In this document: positions 49,972-59,943 of the stretch, piece after piece
Position numbering within the stretch: the stretch's first letter is position 1
How the letters are laid out: each line of letters begins with the position of its first letter
From: Euryarchaeota archaeon UBA557
Lineage (GTDB): Archaea > Thermoplasmatota > Poseidoniia > Poseidoniales > Thalassarchaeaceae
NCBI GenBank assembly: GCA_002503285.1
Contig: DARI01000004.1
Span: forward strand, 22,949 to 86,948
Reading direction: 5' to 3'
DNA length: 64,000 bases
Notes under the pieces: generated by a model
The model's input: the letters and a program-made list of their open reading frames with translations, nothing else
Told to the model about the DNA's origin: nothing
Database searches by the model: none
Position numbers and translations under genes: made by a program

Positions 49972-51495
49972 TCACCTAAATAAATTGGATAAATCTCCAT
50001 TTAATAATGCATTGGATACTCTTTCACAATCTTCGGTCATTGATCTATCTTCAATTAAAGGTTCTACCATTATTTTCATCCAATTATGAATCTTCATAAC
50101 TCCTTTACCTGGATTTTCTACAATTCTATTCATTGCCTCACTAGAACATATTAATTCATTTGCCAATACTTGGGATAAATATTTCGTCATTTTAAAAGTT
50201 CTATATGCGCCGGTTGCCCCCATTGATACATGATCCTCTTTTCCATTACTTACTGGAACGTTGCCTATTGATGCTGGATTAGATAGTATTTTCATTTCGG
50301 AAATCAATGCGGCAGATACATATTGCACTATCATTAATCCACTTTCTAAACCTTCTTCGTTGGTTAAAAAAGCCTTTTGGCCACTCCACATGGGATCTAA
50401 TATTTGATTTGTCCTTCGTTCTGAAATAGATGCCAATTCGTGGCATCCAATTGCTAAATAATCACTAATAAGAGATAAATTTTGGCCATGGAAGTTACCT
50501 CCACTTATTACTTCCCATGATTCAGAATCAGAGAAAACTAATGGATTATCTGTCGCACTATTAATTTCTATCTCTAGCATTCTCTTAGCTTCCCTTATGC
50601 TTTCTATGACGGGCCCGTGAACTTGTGGCGAGCATCTGAATGAATAAGCATCTTGAACTCTATCACAATTTTCATGAGATTTATTAATTTCGGAATTTGA
50701 TACAAACTCTAAAATTCTGGCGGCTGAAATTAATTGACCAAAATGAGGCCTTACTTCATGAATTCTAGAATCAAAAGGTGAATGAGAGCCTTTAATTGCC
50801 TCTAAAGAACATGCAATAGCTGCGTCAGCAGTTAGAATTAAATGATCCATATTAGTTACTGCAATGGACAAATAAGTGCACATTTGACTAGTCCCATTAA
50901 TCAGAGATAATCCCTCTTTAGCTTGTAATTCTATTGGTTCTAAACCAAATTCTCTTAACGAATCCAATGCCTCCATTTGTACCCAATCGCCATTTTTAAT
51001 TACATTGCATTTTCCTTCACCCATCATAGCTAACGCCAGATGAGACAATGGTGCTAAATCACCCGATGCTCCAAGAGAACCAATTCTTGGAATGATAGGT
51101 GATATCTTATTATTTATCATTGATAATAATAATTCAATGACTTCAATCCTCGTACCAGAATATCCTTTTGCTAGAGAATTAGCACGTACCAACATCATCA
51201 TTAAGACATGGTTATTCTCCATTTTATCACCTACTCCACAGGCATGACTACGTATTAGGTTTGATTGTAAATCTCCTAACTTATCGGCATCAATTGTTAC
51301 TGAAGATAAAGATCCAAAGCCCGTATTAATGCCATATATTACATGATTATTTGAAATAATTTTTTCTACAACTTCCCTAGATTTATTAATCTTGATTATT
51401 GAATTTTTTGACAGTTTAACTTTTAGGTTGTTATTTGTTATGTTAATAATATCCTGAATTTTAAGATTATATCCGTCTATGATTAAGTTAGACAT
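49972..51495 (-). CDS. hutH: Histidine ammonia-lyase
   Basis: Deaminates histidine to urocanate. The autocatalytic MIO cofactor site Ala-Ser-Gly is in GSLGASGDLAPLSHLA (about residue 140). YGINTGFGSLS and QDAYSFRCSPQVHGP are further family marks. 507 residues is normal. I chose the ATG at 51495; the longer reading starts at TTG with no ribosome site. Second of the Hut genes on this strand; hutU is 42 bp upstream. Confidence 0.95.
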   Translation of the reverse strand: MSNLIIDGYNLKIQDIINITNNNLKVKLSKNSIIKINKSREVVEKIISNNHVIYGINTGFGSLSSVTIDADKLGDLQSNLIRSHACGVGDKMENNHVLMMMLVRANSLAKGYSGTRIEVIELLLSMINNKISPIIPRIGSLGASGDLAPLSHLALAMMGEGKCNVIKNGDWVQMEALDSLREFGLEPIELQAKEGLSLINGTSQMCTYLSIAVTNMDHLILTADAAIACSLEAIKGSHSPFDSRIHEVRPHFGQLISAARILEFVSNSEINKSHENCDRVQDAYSFRCSPQVHGPVIESIREAKRMLEIEINSATDNPLVFSDSESWEVISGGNFHGQNLSLISDYLAIGCHELASISERRTNQILDPMWSGQKAFLTNEEGLESGLMIVQYVSAALISEMKILSNPASIGNVPVSNGKEDHVSMGATGAYRTFKMTKYLSQVLANELICSSEAMNRIVENPGKGVMKIHNWMKIMVEPLIEDRSMTEDCERVSNALLNGDLSNLFR

Positions 51496-51537
51496 ATTGC
51501 AAGCCAACCGCTTCTTACAGATATACTCATCGAGGCA

Positions 51538-53538
51538 TCAATCTAAATAATCTAGAATTTCATCATCAACAATGTTGGAGATCGTAACCTCAAGGTTTTT
51601 ATCTCTTTCCATTGCTCTATTAATAGCAAATTTTGCCCCAGGATTTCTAGCCCATGCACGCCTAGCTATTCCGTTGTTAACATCCCATGATATCATTGAA
51701 TTTATGTTTTTATCGGACTGTTCTGAACCATCTATTAACATTCCAAAACCTCCATTCATTACTTCACCCCAGCCTACTCCTCCTCCATTATGTAGACTAA
51801 TCCATGTAGCGCCTCTGAATCCATCTCCGACGAAATTTTGAACAGACATATCTGCTGTAAACATTGACCCATCTTTGATATTTGCTGTTTCTCTATATGG
51901 GCTGTCAGTCCCACTAACATCATGATGATCCCTGCCTAAGACTATCGGAGCAGACAATACTCCTGCCCTAATTGATTTGTTAAATTCTAATGCTATCATC
52001 CTCCTCCCTATTTCATCTGCATATAATATTCTAGCTTTGCTACCAACTACTAAATTATGAATATCTGCATTTTTTATCCATTCAATATTATCTTTATACT
52101 GTAATTGAATCTCTTTTGGGCTAGTTTTAGATAACTCAGTTAATACTCTTAGTGCTATTTCATCTGTAATTTTTAAATCCGAATCTTTACCTGAAGTACA
52201 AACCCATCTAAACGGTCCAAATCCAAAATCAAAACACATAGGACCCATTATATCTTCCACATAAGAAGGAAATTTAAATTTGGTATTATTCATAATATCT
52301 GCGCCAGCGCGACTAGCTTCTAACAAAAATGCATTTCCATAATCCCAGAAGAACATCCCATTATCACATAAATTATTCACTGCTTTTGCATGTCTTTGTA
52401 AAGAGTCAATAACCATATTTTTAAATTTTGACGGTTCTTCAGAAATTAATCTTAATCCTTCTTGATAATTTATTCCTACCGGCATATAACCCCCTAACCA
52501 GGGATTGTGTAGGCTTGTTTGATCACTACCTAAATCAGGATAAATCTCATTATTTACAAAGTATTCCAATAAATCTACTATATTTCCTACAAATCCTAGT
52601 GAAACGGCTTCCTTATTATCTTTAGCTTCATTTATTCTGATAGCGAGTAAATCAAGATCATAAAAAATTTCATTCAACCAGCCTTGTTCATGTCTCTTTA
52701 ACGCAGCATGAGGATTACATTCTGCTATTACACATATAGCTCCTGTTATTACTGCAGCTTTAGCCTGGGCCCCAGACATCCCCCCTAAACCTGATGTGAC
52801 AAATAATGTGCCTCCAAGGTCATTTTCCGGTCCGATATTTAGATGCTTCCTAGCCGCATTCAATATCGTAATGGCGGTACCATGTACTATTCCTTGAGGT
52901 CCGATATACATATATGATCCAGCAGTCATTTGACCGTATTGAGATACACCGATTGCACTCATTATATCGAAATCGATTTGCTTCGAATAATTCGGTACTA
53001 CCATTCCATTTGTAATTACTACTCTGGGAGAATTAATATCTGAAGGAAATAAGCCCATTGGATGTCCAGAATATATCACTAGAGTTTGTTCATTATTCAT
53101 TTTTGATAAGTAATACATAGTTAATCTATATTGTATCCAGTTTTGGAAAACAGACCCATTGCCTCCATAAGTAATTAATTCATGAGGATATTGTGCTACA
53201 TTTGGATCTAAATTATTTTGAATCATTAACATGATTGATGCAGCTTGTATTGATTTTGATGGATACTCAGAAATCGGTCTCGAATACATTTCATATTTTG
53301 GCCTAAACCTATACATGTAGATATGACCATAATCATCTAATTCTTTTGAGAATTCTTTGGATAATTGATTATGCCATTTTTGCGGAAAATATCTTAATGA
53401 GTTCCTTATTGCTAAGTTTCTTTCTTCTATTGATAAATTTATAGGACGTTTGGGCGCGTGATCTACTGTATAATCAGTAGGTAATAAATCTGGTAGAATT
53501 TCGGGTACACCGGTAATAACATCTTCACTAAATAACAT
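51538..53538 (-). CDS. hutU: Urocanate hydratase, long form
   Basis: Hydrates urocanate to imidazolone propionate using NAD as an electrophile. Family motifs: YGGNGSVFQNWIQYRL, YSGHPMGLFPS, TSGLGGMSGAQ, GRDHHDVSGTDSPYRET and WISLHNGGGVGWGEV. At 666 residues it is about 110 longer than the common bacterial form and has the extra central stretch (about residues 370-460, with the LCDNGMFFWDYGNAFLLEA segment) seen in the animal-type enzymes. The start at 53538 overlaps the cyclodeaminase stop by 1 nt, with GGAG upstream. Translationally coupled. Confidence 0.93.
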   Translation of the reverse strand: MLFSEDVITGVPEILPDLLPTDYTVDHAPKRPINLSIEERNLAIRNSLRYFPQKWHNQLSKEFSKELDDYGHIYMYRFRPKYEMYSRPISEYPSKSIQAASIMLMIQNNLDPNVAQYPHELITYGGNGSVFQNWIQYRLTMYYLSKMNNEQTLVIYSGHPMGLFPSDINSPRVVITNGMVVPNYSKQIDFDIMSAIGVSQYGQMTAGSYMYIGPQGIVHGTAITILNAARKHLNIGPENDLGGTLFVTSGLGGMSGAQAKAAVITGAICVIAECNPHAALKRHEQGWLNEIFYDLDLLAIRINEAKDNKEAVSLGFVGNIVDLLEYFVNNEIYPDLGSDQTSLHNPWLGGYMPVGINYQEGLRLISEEPSKFKNMVIDSLQRHAKAVNNLCDNGMFFWDYGNAFLLEASRAGADIMNNTKFKFPSYVEDIMGPMCFDFGFGPFRWVCTSGKDSDLKITDEIALRVLTELSKTSPKEIQLQYKDNIEWIKNADIHNLVVGSKARILYADEIGRRMIALEFNKSIRAGVLSAPIVLGRDHHDVSGTDSPYRETANIKDGSMFTADMSVQNFVGDGFRGATWISLHNGGGVGWGEVMNGGFGMLIDGSEQSDKNINSMISWDVNNGIARRAWARNPGAKFAINRAMERDKNLEVTISNIVDDEILDYLD

Positions 53539-54161
53539 TAATGCCACTCCAACCTTTTAAAAATAATATGTTGAATATCATTATTAAGATTTTTACTTTT
53601 ATCTAAAATATGATTAATCTCATTAAAAAATTTCATACCTTCTTGTTCTGTTATGGAATCAATATTTATTTTAACATTTAACGATGCTATGTAAATTGAC
53701 GAGTATAGTAGTTCTGATGCAGATGCTAAATCTGTTAGGGCATTGACATTTCCATTTTTTGCTAATTCAGGTAACAAAGGAAATAATTTCATTGCTGCTA
53801 TAGCGATTTGTAATGGAGCATTAGTCGCTTCTAGGGAGGATTTTAATATCATTTTTTTTCGGATTGTTATTTCTTCATGAGAGTCTTTTGCTAATTTATA
53901 TGCATTCATTACGTTATCGAATGCGTTACAATCATTCCGTGCCAGCACCATAGATTCTTCTATACCAGGTTCACATATTGATATTAATTTATTAGATATT
54001 TCATGGCCATTAATCCACTTTTCTCTAGCTAAAGTTAACTTCGCAACCATTGAAGTTAGAGAATAAGAATGGCTTAAGATTAGGGCTGCTACTGCCCCTC
54101 CACCTGGTGTCGGAGTCTTGGAAGATATGCTTCGTAATACTGAAGTATATCCCTCATTCAT
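53538..54161 (-). CDS. fchA: Formimidotetrahydrofolate cyclodeaminase
   Basis: Releases ammonia from 5-formimino-tetrahydrofolate to give methenyl-tetrahydrofolate. Helical family (FTCD C-terminal domain): SSKTPTPGGGAVAALILSHSY is the diagnostic N-terminal motif, then AKLTLAREKW and a MVLARNDCNAFDNVMNAYKLA helix. 207 residues is normal for a stand-alone cyclodeaminase. Its ATG overlaps the formiminotransferase stop by 4 nt; in animals the two activities are one fused protein, here they are two genes. Confidence 0.9.
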   Translation of the reverse strand: MNEGYTSVLRSISSKTPTPGGGAVAALILSHSYSLTSMVAKLTLAREKWINGHEISNKLISICEPGIEESMVLARNDCNAFDNVMNAYKLAKDSHEEITIRKKMILKSSLEATNAPLQIAIAAMKLFPLLPELAKNGNVNALTDLASASELLYSSIYIASLNVKINIDSITEQEGMKFFNEINHILDKSKNLNNDIQHIIFKRLEWH

Positions 54162-55204
54162 ATTTCCCTCTCTCCCTTATTCATCGACCACTCAATTATT
54201 TTTTCTTCGGGCAGGAACTCTCCTATAATGTCTAGTTTTAACCCAGTTATTGCAGCATCGACTAATTCTGTATTATTTAACGACTCAAAATTTCTTACGT
54301 ACATTTTTCCTGCATTAATAAATGCCTTTAACGGTACTAAACCTACAAGTTCAGAACTTATTACCTCAAGACCTATTTTATTAGCTTCCTTTTTAATATA
54401 CTCCGTAACTTCATATAAGCCAGTTATATTGTAGTCTAATAAATTCATAGATACTTGGGCAGTATTTTCATCATACATCCAACCTGCTGCCTGTAAAGAC
54501 GGAAATATCCCTGTCGTCCTTGTAGGTTTACCATATTCATCCAGTACCTTAAATCCATTATTATCTTTTATCAAAATGCCACTGGTTCTAATAATTCCCG
54601 ATATTTTGTTAGCTAAAGATTTGTCAGATGTATTAAGATTGACATTATATGCAATTAACATGTTGCGGGAGCCTGTAGCAGTTACTCCTGATTTAGGTAT
54701 AAAAATCGACGGACCATAGTCAGGTTTCCATTCATCTAATATGATTTTTTTCCAAATTCCTTCGTACTCTCCTTTTCTGATATTAGGTAAACTTATGCGA
54801 CTTTGATTTCTGGCTGCATGACCATATAGGTATATTGGTATCCCACAAGAGGAACTTATTTCCTTTGCATATCTTTCAGATAATTCAGTACATAGTTCTA
54901 ATGTTGCATTTGATAATGGTATGAATGGAACTACATCAACAGCCCCCATCCTAGAATGTTCTCCAGTGTGGTTTTCCATATTTATTAATCTATATGCTAT
55001 TTTAGAACTCTCAATTGCTGCTGTTAATACTGATTCTGGATCACCAACAATTGTAATTACTGTTCTATTGAAGTCATATCCCATATCGACATCTAGTAGT
55101 GATACCCCGTTTACAGACAATATACAATTTGTAATTTTATCAATAATTTCAGCATCTCTACCTTCACTAAAATTGGGGACACATTCTACTAACACTTCAT
55201 CCAT
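54158..55204 (-). CDS. ftcD: Glutamate formimidoyltransferase
   Basis: Moves the formimino group from formiminoglutamate to tetrahydrofolate. Family marks: ECVPNFSEGRD at the start, HTGEHSRMGAVDVVPFIPL (with the catalytic His), YLYGHAARN and SMNLLDYNITGLYEV. At 348 residues it is a stand-alone FT domain. The ATG at 55204 has AGGTG eight bases upstream; the longer frame to 55282 overlaps the pan gene end. With the cyclodeaminase it directs the histidine one-carbon unit into folate, so this organism uses the folate-type Hut branch instead of HutF/HutG. Confidence 0.9.
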   Translation of the reverse strand: MDEVLVECVPNFSEGRDAEIIDKITNCILSVNGVSLLDVDMGYDFNRTVITIVGDPESVLTAAIESSKIAYRLINMENHTGEHSRMGAVDVVPFIPLSNATLELCTELSERYAKEISSSCGIPIYLYGHAARNQSRISLPNIRKGEYEGIWKKIILDEWKPDYGPSIFIPKSGVTATGSRNMLIAYNVNLNTSDKSLANKISGIIRTSGILIKDNNGFKVLDEYGKPTRTTGIFPSLQAAGWMYDENTAQVSMNLLDYNITGLYEVTEYIKKEANKIGLEVISSELVGLVPLKAFINAGKMYVRNFESLNNTELVDAAITGLKLDIIGEFLPEEKIIEWSMNKGEREI

Positions 55205-55241
55205 GAGATTCGCACCTACCTTCATACCATGAGGATTATCA

Positions 55242-56474
55242 TCAACTGTATGAATTTTGAGTATTACTGACAGGACTGTCATTTTTCTTTTTGTTTAGTA
55301 TTTCTATTGATTTTACAAAGTCTGATTTATTAACAGAATTTCTATTTTCCGATATAGCATTTATTGCAGCTTCTACTACTAATGATTTTAATTCAGCACC
55401 GCTATATCCTTCGGTTTTATTACTTAAATAATTAATATCTACATTCTTTGATAGCGGAGTATTCTTAGTATGAACAGATAAAATGCTTACTCTAGCATCC
55501 TTTTGAGGTAATGGAAGGTTTACAACTCTATCAAACCGACCTGACCGTAATAACGCTGCATCAAGAAGTTCCGGTCTGTTAGTCGCAGCAATAATTTTTA
55601 CGTCTTTAACAGAATCAAAACCATCCATTTCTGCAAGTAATTGCATAAGGGTACGTTGAACTTCCCTATCACCCGATGTTGTGGAATCCAATCTCTTTGA
55701 TCCAATAGAGTCTATTTCATCTATAAAGATGATAGATGGTGCTTTCTGGCTTGCTAAATCAAATAATTCTCTTACCATTCTCCCACCTTCTCCGATATAT
55801 TTCTGAGCTAGTTCGGAACCAACAATTCCTAAAAACGTAGCTTTGGTTGATGTCGCCACTGCTTTTGCGAGTAATGTCTTACCAGTTCCAGGAGGACCTG
55901 CAAGAAGAACACCTTTAGGAGATTCTATGCCAAACTTTAGAAATGCATTTGGATTTTCAATAGGTAACTCAATGGCTTGCCTTATTTGTATTATTTGTTC
56001 CTCTAAGCCTCCAATATCTGAGAAACTAACATTTGGTGACTCAATAATTTCAGCACTGGATACTAACGGATCCCACGCATCATCAAGAACATCAATAACG
56101 GACAAATTATCTTGATTTAATGCTACTCTAGCTCCTGGTACTAACTTGGTTTGATCTATAAATGAATTGACACTTACTAAGAAAACTGTACCGTTAGAAC
56201 TACGTACAATCGCATTATCATTCATTCTATCTTGTATATGGCCAATAACAAATGGTGGCGAACGTAAGTTACTAAGTTCTTCGTCTAGTCTATTTGCCCT
56301 TTTTTTTAATCTAGAGCACTCATTTTCTAAAAATAATTTGTCAGTTAAAAGTTGTTGTGCGGTATCAGAGAGATCGGTAAATTTATTATGTAAGCTTTCG
56401 AAAGAATCTGATGTATCATCTGTATTATGGATGATGATTTTTTTATTAGGAGATTTATTCACCTTGCTGGACAT
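55242..56474 (-). CDS. pan: Proteasome-activating nucleotidase (PAN)
   Basis: AAA ATPase that unfolds substrates for the 20S proteasome. Layout: coiled coil (about 28-72), OB domain (about 73-128), AAA module with Walker A GPPGTGKT (193-200), Walker B IIFIDEID (248-255) and the LLRSGRFDR second region of homology. 410 residues fits. The ATG at 56474 gives a typical coiled-coil N-terminus; a longer reading crosses the divergent mbf1 start. The C-terminus ends QNSYS: the penultimate Tyr of the HbYX gate-opening motif is there but the preceding residue is Ser, not hydrophobic. Divergent from mbf1, 70 bp apart. Confidence 0.92.
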   Translation of the reverse strand: MSSKVNKSPNKKIIIHNTDDTSDSFESLHNKFTDLSDTAQQLLTDKLFLENECSRLKKRANRLDEELSNLRSPPFVIGHIQDRMNDNAIVRSSNGTVFLVSVNSFIDQTKLVPGARVALNQDNLSVIDVLDDAWDPLVSSAEIIESPNVSFSDIGGLEEQIIQIRQAIELPIENPNAFLKFGIESPKGVLLAGPPGTGKTLLAKAVATSTKATFLGIVGSELAQKYIGEGGRMVRELFDLASQKAPSIIFIDEIDSIGSKRLDSTTSGDREVQRTLMQLLAEMDGFDSVKDVKIIAATNRPELLDAALLRSGRFDRVVNLPLPQKDARVSILSVHTKNTPLSKNVDINYLSNKTEGYSGAELKSLVVEAAINAISENRNSVNKSDFVKSIEILNKKKNDSPVSNTQNSYS

Positions 56475-56544
56475 ATTTATTCTAGACGTCTGTAGTTTAA
56501 GATATCTGCGAAGGAATGATGAGTTAGAGCCCCTTGGACTACTC

Positions 56545-57105
56545 ATGGGAACTTGCGAACTGTGTGGAATGGAGAAAGTATCTACTAAGAGAACAAGGGC
56601 ATCATCCACTATAGTAGATTGTTGTACTAGGTGTATTGATTCTTTGGGATTGACATCAATTACTAAAATAACCGATAAATTTGAAAGGAATTCTACTCAA
56701 AATATCGCAATAAATAATCAAAGGTTAGTTGGTTCAGAAAAAGAAGAATTAATTCCAAACTTCCATATAAAAATCCGTGAAGAGCGAGAAACTCAAAATC
56801 TAAGCCAAGAAGATCTAGCTAAGAGGATTAATGAGAGAGTAAATGTAATTCAAAAAATTGAGAATGGTAATAGAGTTACAGATTCTGTAATAAAAAAATT
56901 ATCCAAAGCACTAGATATAATACTCTATGGTGGAATATCTCCTCAAAATGAACGCATTGTTAAAATTAAAGAAGATAATCAAATGACTATGGCTGAAGCT
57001 AATATATCAGATGTAACTGAACCAAATAAATCTAAATTACCAAAGAAGAAAATGAGGAGATTAGGCGTAACAAGGTCTGGTGCAAGAAAAAAATTAAGAG
57101 AATGA
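56545..57105 (+). CDS. mbf1: Multiprotein bridging factor 1-type transcription factor (MBF1)
   Basis: Archaeal homologue of the MBF1 coactivator. An N-terminal zinc ribbon (C4, C7 and the C26/C27-C30 pair) is followed by an HTH_3 domain: IKIREERETQNLSQEDLAKRI then NVIQKIENGNR, and a lysine-rich tail. 186 residues matches archaeal MBF1. The start at 56545 begins with the MGTCELCGMEKV ribbon; the longer frame from 56167 lies antisense within pan and is not real. Followed by tsr3 after 4 bp. Confidence 0.9.
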   Translation: MGTCELCGMEKVSTKRTRASSTIVDCCTRCIDSLGLTSITKITDKFERNSTQNIAINNQRLVGSEKEELIPNFHIKIREERETQNLSQEDLAKRINERVNVIQKIENGNRVTDSVIKKLSKALDIILYGGISPQNERIVKIKEDNQMTMAEANISDVTEPNKSKLPKKKMRRLGVTRSGARKKLRE

Positions 57106-57109
57106 TTTT

Positions 57110-57655
57110 ATGGAAGATGTTCCTTTACATATAATTCATTTAGACCAAGATGATCCAAAAAAATGTACAGCAAGGAAAATGGCTAAATTTTATTCTGCGA
57201 AACTTCATAATAAGATTAATACTTCACCCAAAAGAGGTTTTTTACTCAATCCTCAAAGTAAATCAATACTCGGACCAGATGATAAAAAAATATTAAATTT
57301 AGGAGCATCAATTGTAGCATTAGATTGTTCTTGGAAACAGATTGATAGTTCATTAGAATTTATAAAAGATAAGACTAGACTTCAAGGAAAAACACTTCCC
57401 ATTGTATTAGCAGCTAACGAAGTTTCTTGGGGTAAACCGGGGAGATTATCCACGGTTGAAGCATTTGCAGTGTCATTATTTATATTAGGAAAACCCAACC
57501 AGGCAAAAAAAATTATGGAGCCTTTTAGATTTGGTTCCCAATTTTTTGAACTAAATAAAGAACCATTAGAAGCTTATGCTAACGCAAATTCAAATATAGA
57601 ATTATTAAATATTCAATGGGATTATTTCGATAAACCTGAATTACCTGACCAATGA
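57110..57655 (+). CDS. tsr3: Tsr3-family rRNA aminocarboxypropyltransferase
   Basis: Transfers the aminocarboxypropyl group of SAM to a hypermodified pseudouridine in small-subunit rRNA (DUF367). SPOUT-like fold: HLDQDDPKKCTARKM, the IVALDCSWKQ strand, LPIVLAANEVSWGKPGRLS and EAFAVSLFILG are the family core. 181 residues is normal. 4 bp after mbf1, likely one transcript. Ends convergent with and overlapping the metG end by 15 nt. Confidence 0.88.
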   Translation: MEDVPLHIIHLDQDDPKKCTARKMAKFYSAKLHNKINTSPKRGFLLNPQSKSILGPDDKKILNLGASIVALDCSWKQIDSSLEFIKDKTRLQGKTLPIVLAANEVSWGKPGRLSTVEAFAVSLFILGKPNQAKKIMEPFRFGSQFFELNKEPLEAYANANSNIELLNIQWDYFDKPELPDQ

Positions 57656-59848
57656 CCCTGTAGATATGTCACCCTCAGGAGTAAGTAATTTTACATTTCC
57701 TTGTTCGTCATCAGCAGCTAATAACATTCCTTCTGACATTATTCCTCTTAATTTCCTGGGTTCTAAATTGGCAACATATACTACATTCATTCCTTCTAAT
57801 TTTTGTTGATCATAAATTCCTTTTAATCCGGCACATATTGTACGCGTAGAAGTAGGGGTATCTTGCAATGTTACTACCCATAATTTATCTGCGTTTGGAT
57901 GTTCTTCTACTTTTATTATCTTTCCAGTCCTCATTTCAACTTTCATAAAATCTTCAAAATTAATATAATCACTATCCTTGGTAATCGCAGTAGTGCTTAT
58001 GTCTTCATCATTACTATCAAAATTATTAGCAATTGATTCTTCTCTTTTAATTATTTCATCTAAATCTAATTTCTTAAAAAGGGGTTTAGGTTTATTGTCA
58101 GTCCAAGACATGGTATGATTGAAATCAAATGCATCATCCCACAAAACGTTGTCAATATCATCTGTTTCGCCCATCATTTCCCATAGGTGTTCTGATTGAA
58201 ATGGCATAAAAGGCCTTGTAACAATTGCTAATCCTCTCATAATTTTCCATGCATATGCTAAACCGGATAGGGAAAAAGATCTATCTTCATGATCAGAATG
58301 ATTGATATGTTTCCATGGTTCACTTTGTTGGAGTAAGACATTCCCTTTTTGTGAGATATTCATTATATACTTTAATGCTTCCTTAAACCGATGTTTTTCT
58401 AATGATTGTGACGCATTATTTAATAATTCATTTATTTCTATTGTTAAATTATGGAAATTTAATGAATTATCGAAATCTGATAATGGGTTAGATTTGTTAT
58501 CAGAATTTAATCGATGAGCTAAAGTCAATACCCTATTAACATAATTACCATAATTTCCAATCAACTCATTGTTGACTCTATCCACATATTCATCCCATCT
58601 AAAATCAGTATCATGCCCCTCGGGCATATTTATGGATAAATAATACCGTAACGTATCAGCCTGATATTGTTCTAAAAATTCTGGCAACCACACGGCATGT
58701 TTACGACTTTTACTAAATTGACCACCTTGGAGCATTAAATATTCATTAGCTGGAACGTTCGTAGCTAACATTAAATCTCCCTTTGATTGTACATTAGATA
58801 TTTCTTTATTATATTTAGCTGAATTAATTCCCATTTGAATGGCAGGCCAAATTATTGTATGGAATGGAATGTTATCCTTACCCATGAAATATATTGATTT
58901 AGATTCAGATTCTACATCATGGTTTAACCAAAATTTCCAAGCATCTTCTCCCATACTATGTTTATTGGGGTTTGCATACCTTTCTGCCCAAATTCTAGGG
59001 CATGAATAATATCCCTGAACAGCTTCAAACCAAACATAAACTCTTTTATTTTTCCATTTATTATCTAAAATTGGTAATTCAATGCCCCAACCAATATCTC
59101 TTGTAACTGCACGAGGACGTAAACCCATTTCTAACCAATTTTTAGTCATAGATCTAACATTGGGTTTCCATTTTTTGTTATTTTCTAATGCAAATTTTTC
59201 TAATTGATTTTGAAATAATTCTAATCTAAAAAATAAGTGATCTGTATCTTTTATTTGTATCTCTGCAGTAGAATCTAATTTTGATCTAGGATTAATTAAT
59301 TCATTATTTTCAAATGTAGCACCGCATTCATCACATTGATCACCTCTAGCACCATCGGCGTTACACCTTGGGCATAATCCTTCTACATACCTATCGGGAA
59401 GAAATTTGACAGAACCGTCATCATTAATAGAACAATATTGTTTCATTGTTGATTCTTTTAGGTATCCCTGTTTATAAAATAATGAAAATACTTCTTTAAC
59501 TATTTCCTTATGCCTTGTATCTGTTGTCCTGTTGTATAACGTACCGCCAAATTCTATCCCCCTTGGATCTACATTCTTATCCCAGGAACATCCTAAATCC
59601 ACAAGTGCCTTTAAATTAATCTCATGATACCTATCAACAACTTCTTGAGGAGTTATATTTTCTTGTTCCGCAGTAACAGTGATTGGTGTGCCATGCTCAT
59701 CTGATCCACTACACATCAAGACTTTTCGACCTTTTGATCGCTCATATTTATACTGAATATCTGCGGGTAAGCAGTTACCCGCTACGTGACCCAGATGAAG
59801 GGGGCCATTTGCATATGGCCATGCCATAAATATTGATACTCTCTCCAT
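57641..59848 (-). CDS. metG: Methionyl-tRNA synthetase with C-terminal tRNA-binding domain
   Basis: Charges tRNA-Met. Class I: HLGH at 18-21 in PYANGPLHLGH, zinc knuckle C159-x2-C162 and C172-x2-C175, KMSKS variant FSKSR (378-382), anticodon domain, then an EMAP/Trbp111 OB domain from about 630 (DFMKVEMRTGKIIKVEEHPNAD). 735 residues covers both parts in one protein, whereas several archaea encode the tRNA-binding domain separately. Start ATG with typical MERVSIFMAWPYANG. Monocistronic by spacing. Confidence 0.95.
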   Translation of the reverse strand: MERVSIFMAWPYANGPLHLGHVAGNCLPADIQYKYERSKGRKVLMCSGSDEHGTPITVTAEQENITPQEVVDRYHEINLKALVDLGCSWDKNVDPRGIEFGGTLYNRTTDTRHKEIVKEVFSLFYKQGYLKESTMKQYCSINDDGSVKFLPDRYVEGLCPRCNADGARGDQCDECGATFENNELINPRSKLDSTAEIQIKDTDHLFFRLELFQNQLEKFALENNKKWKPNVRSMTKNWLEMGLRPRAVTRDIGWGIELPILDNKWKNKRVYVWFEAVQGYYSCPRIWAERYANPNKHSMGEDAWKFWLNHDVESESKSIYFMGKDNIPFHTIIWPAIQMGINSAKYNKEISNVQSKGDLMLATNVPANEYLMLQGGQFSKSRKHAVWLPEFLEQYQADTLRYYLSINMPEGHDTDFRWDEYVDRVNNELIGNYGNYVNRVLTLAHRLNSDNKSNPLSDFDNSLNFHNLTIEINELLNNASQSLEKHRFKEALKYIMNISQKGNVLLQQSEPWKHINHSDHEDRSFSLSGLAYAWKIMRGLAIVTRPFMPFQSEHLWEMMGETDDIDNVLWDDAFDFNHTMSWTDNKPKPLFKKLDLDEIIKREESIANNFDSNDEDISTTAITKDSDYINFEDFMKVEMRTGKIIKVEEHPNADKLWVVTLQDTPTSTRTICAGLKGIYDQQKLEGMNVVYVANLEPRKLRGIMSEGMLLAADDEQGNVKLLTPEGDISTGSLVR

Positions 59849-59943
59849 GTTCCCTCGTCCTATATTATCATATCCGAAAGTTAGATATTTATGTCATGTT
59901 CGGTTCGATAGCAATGGAGCCGGTATCGTGAACAATAAAATTC

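Noticed and set aside
56167..56544. N-terminal extension of MBF1 by about 126 residues
   Set aside because: It is antisense to pan; the zinc ribbon begins at ATG 56545.
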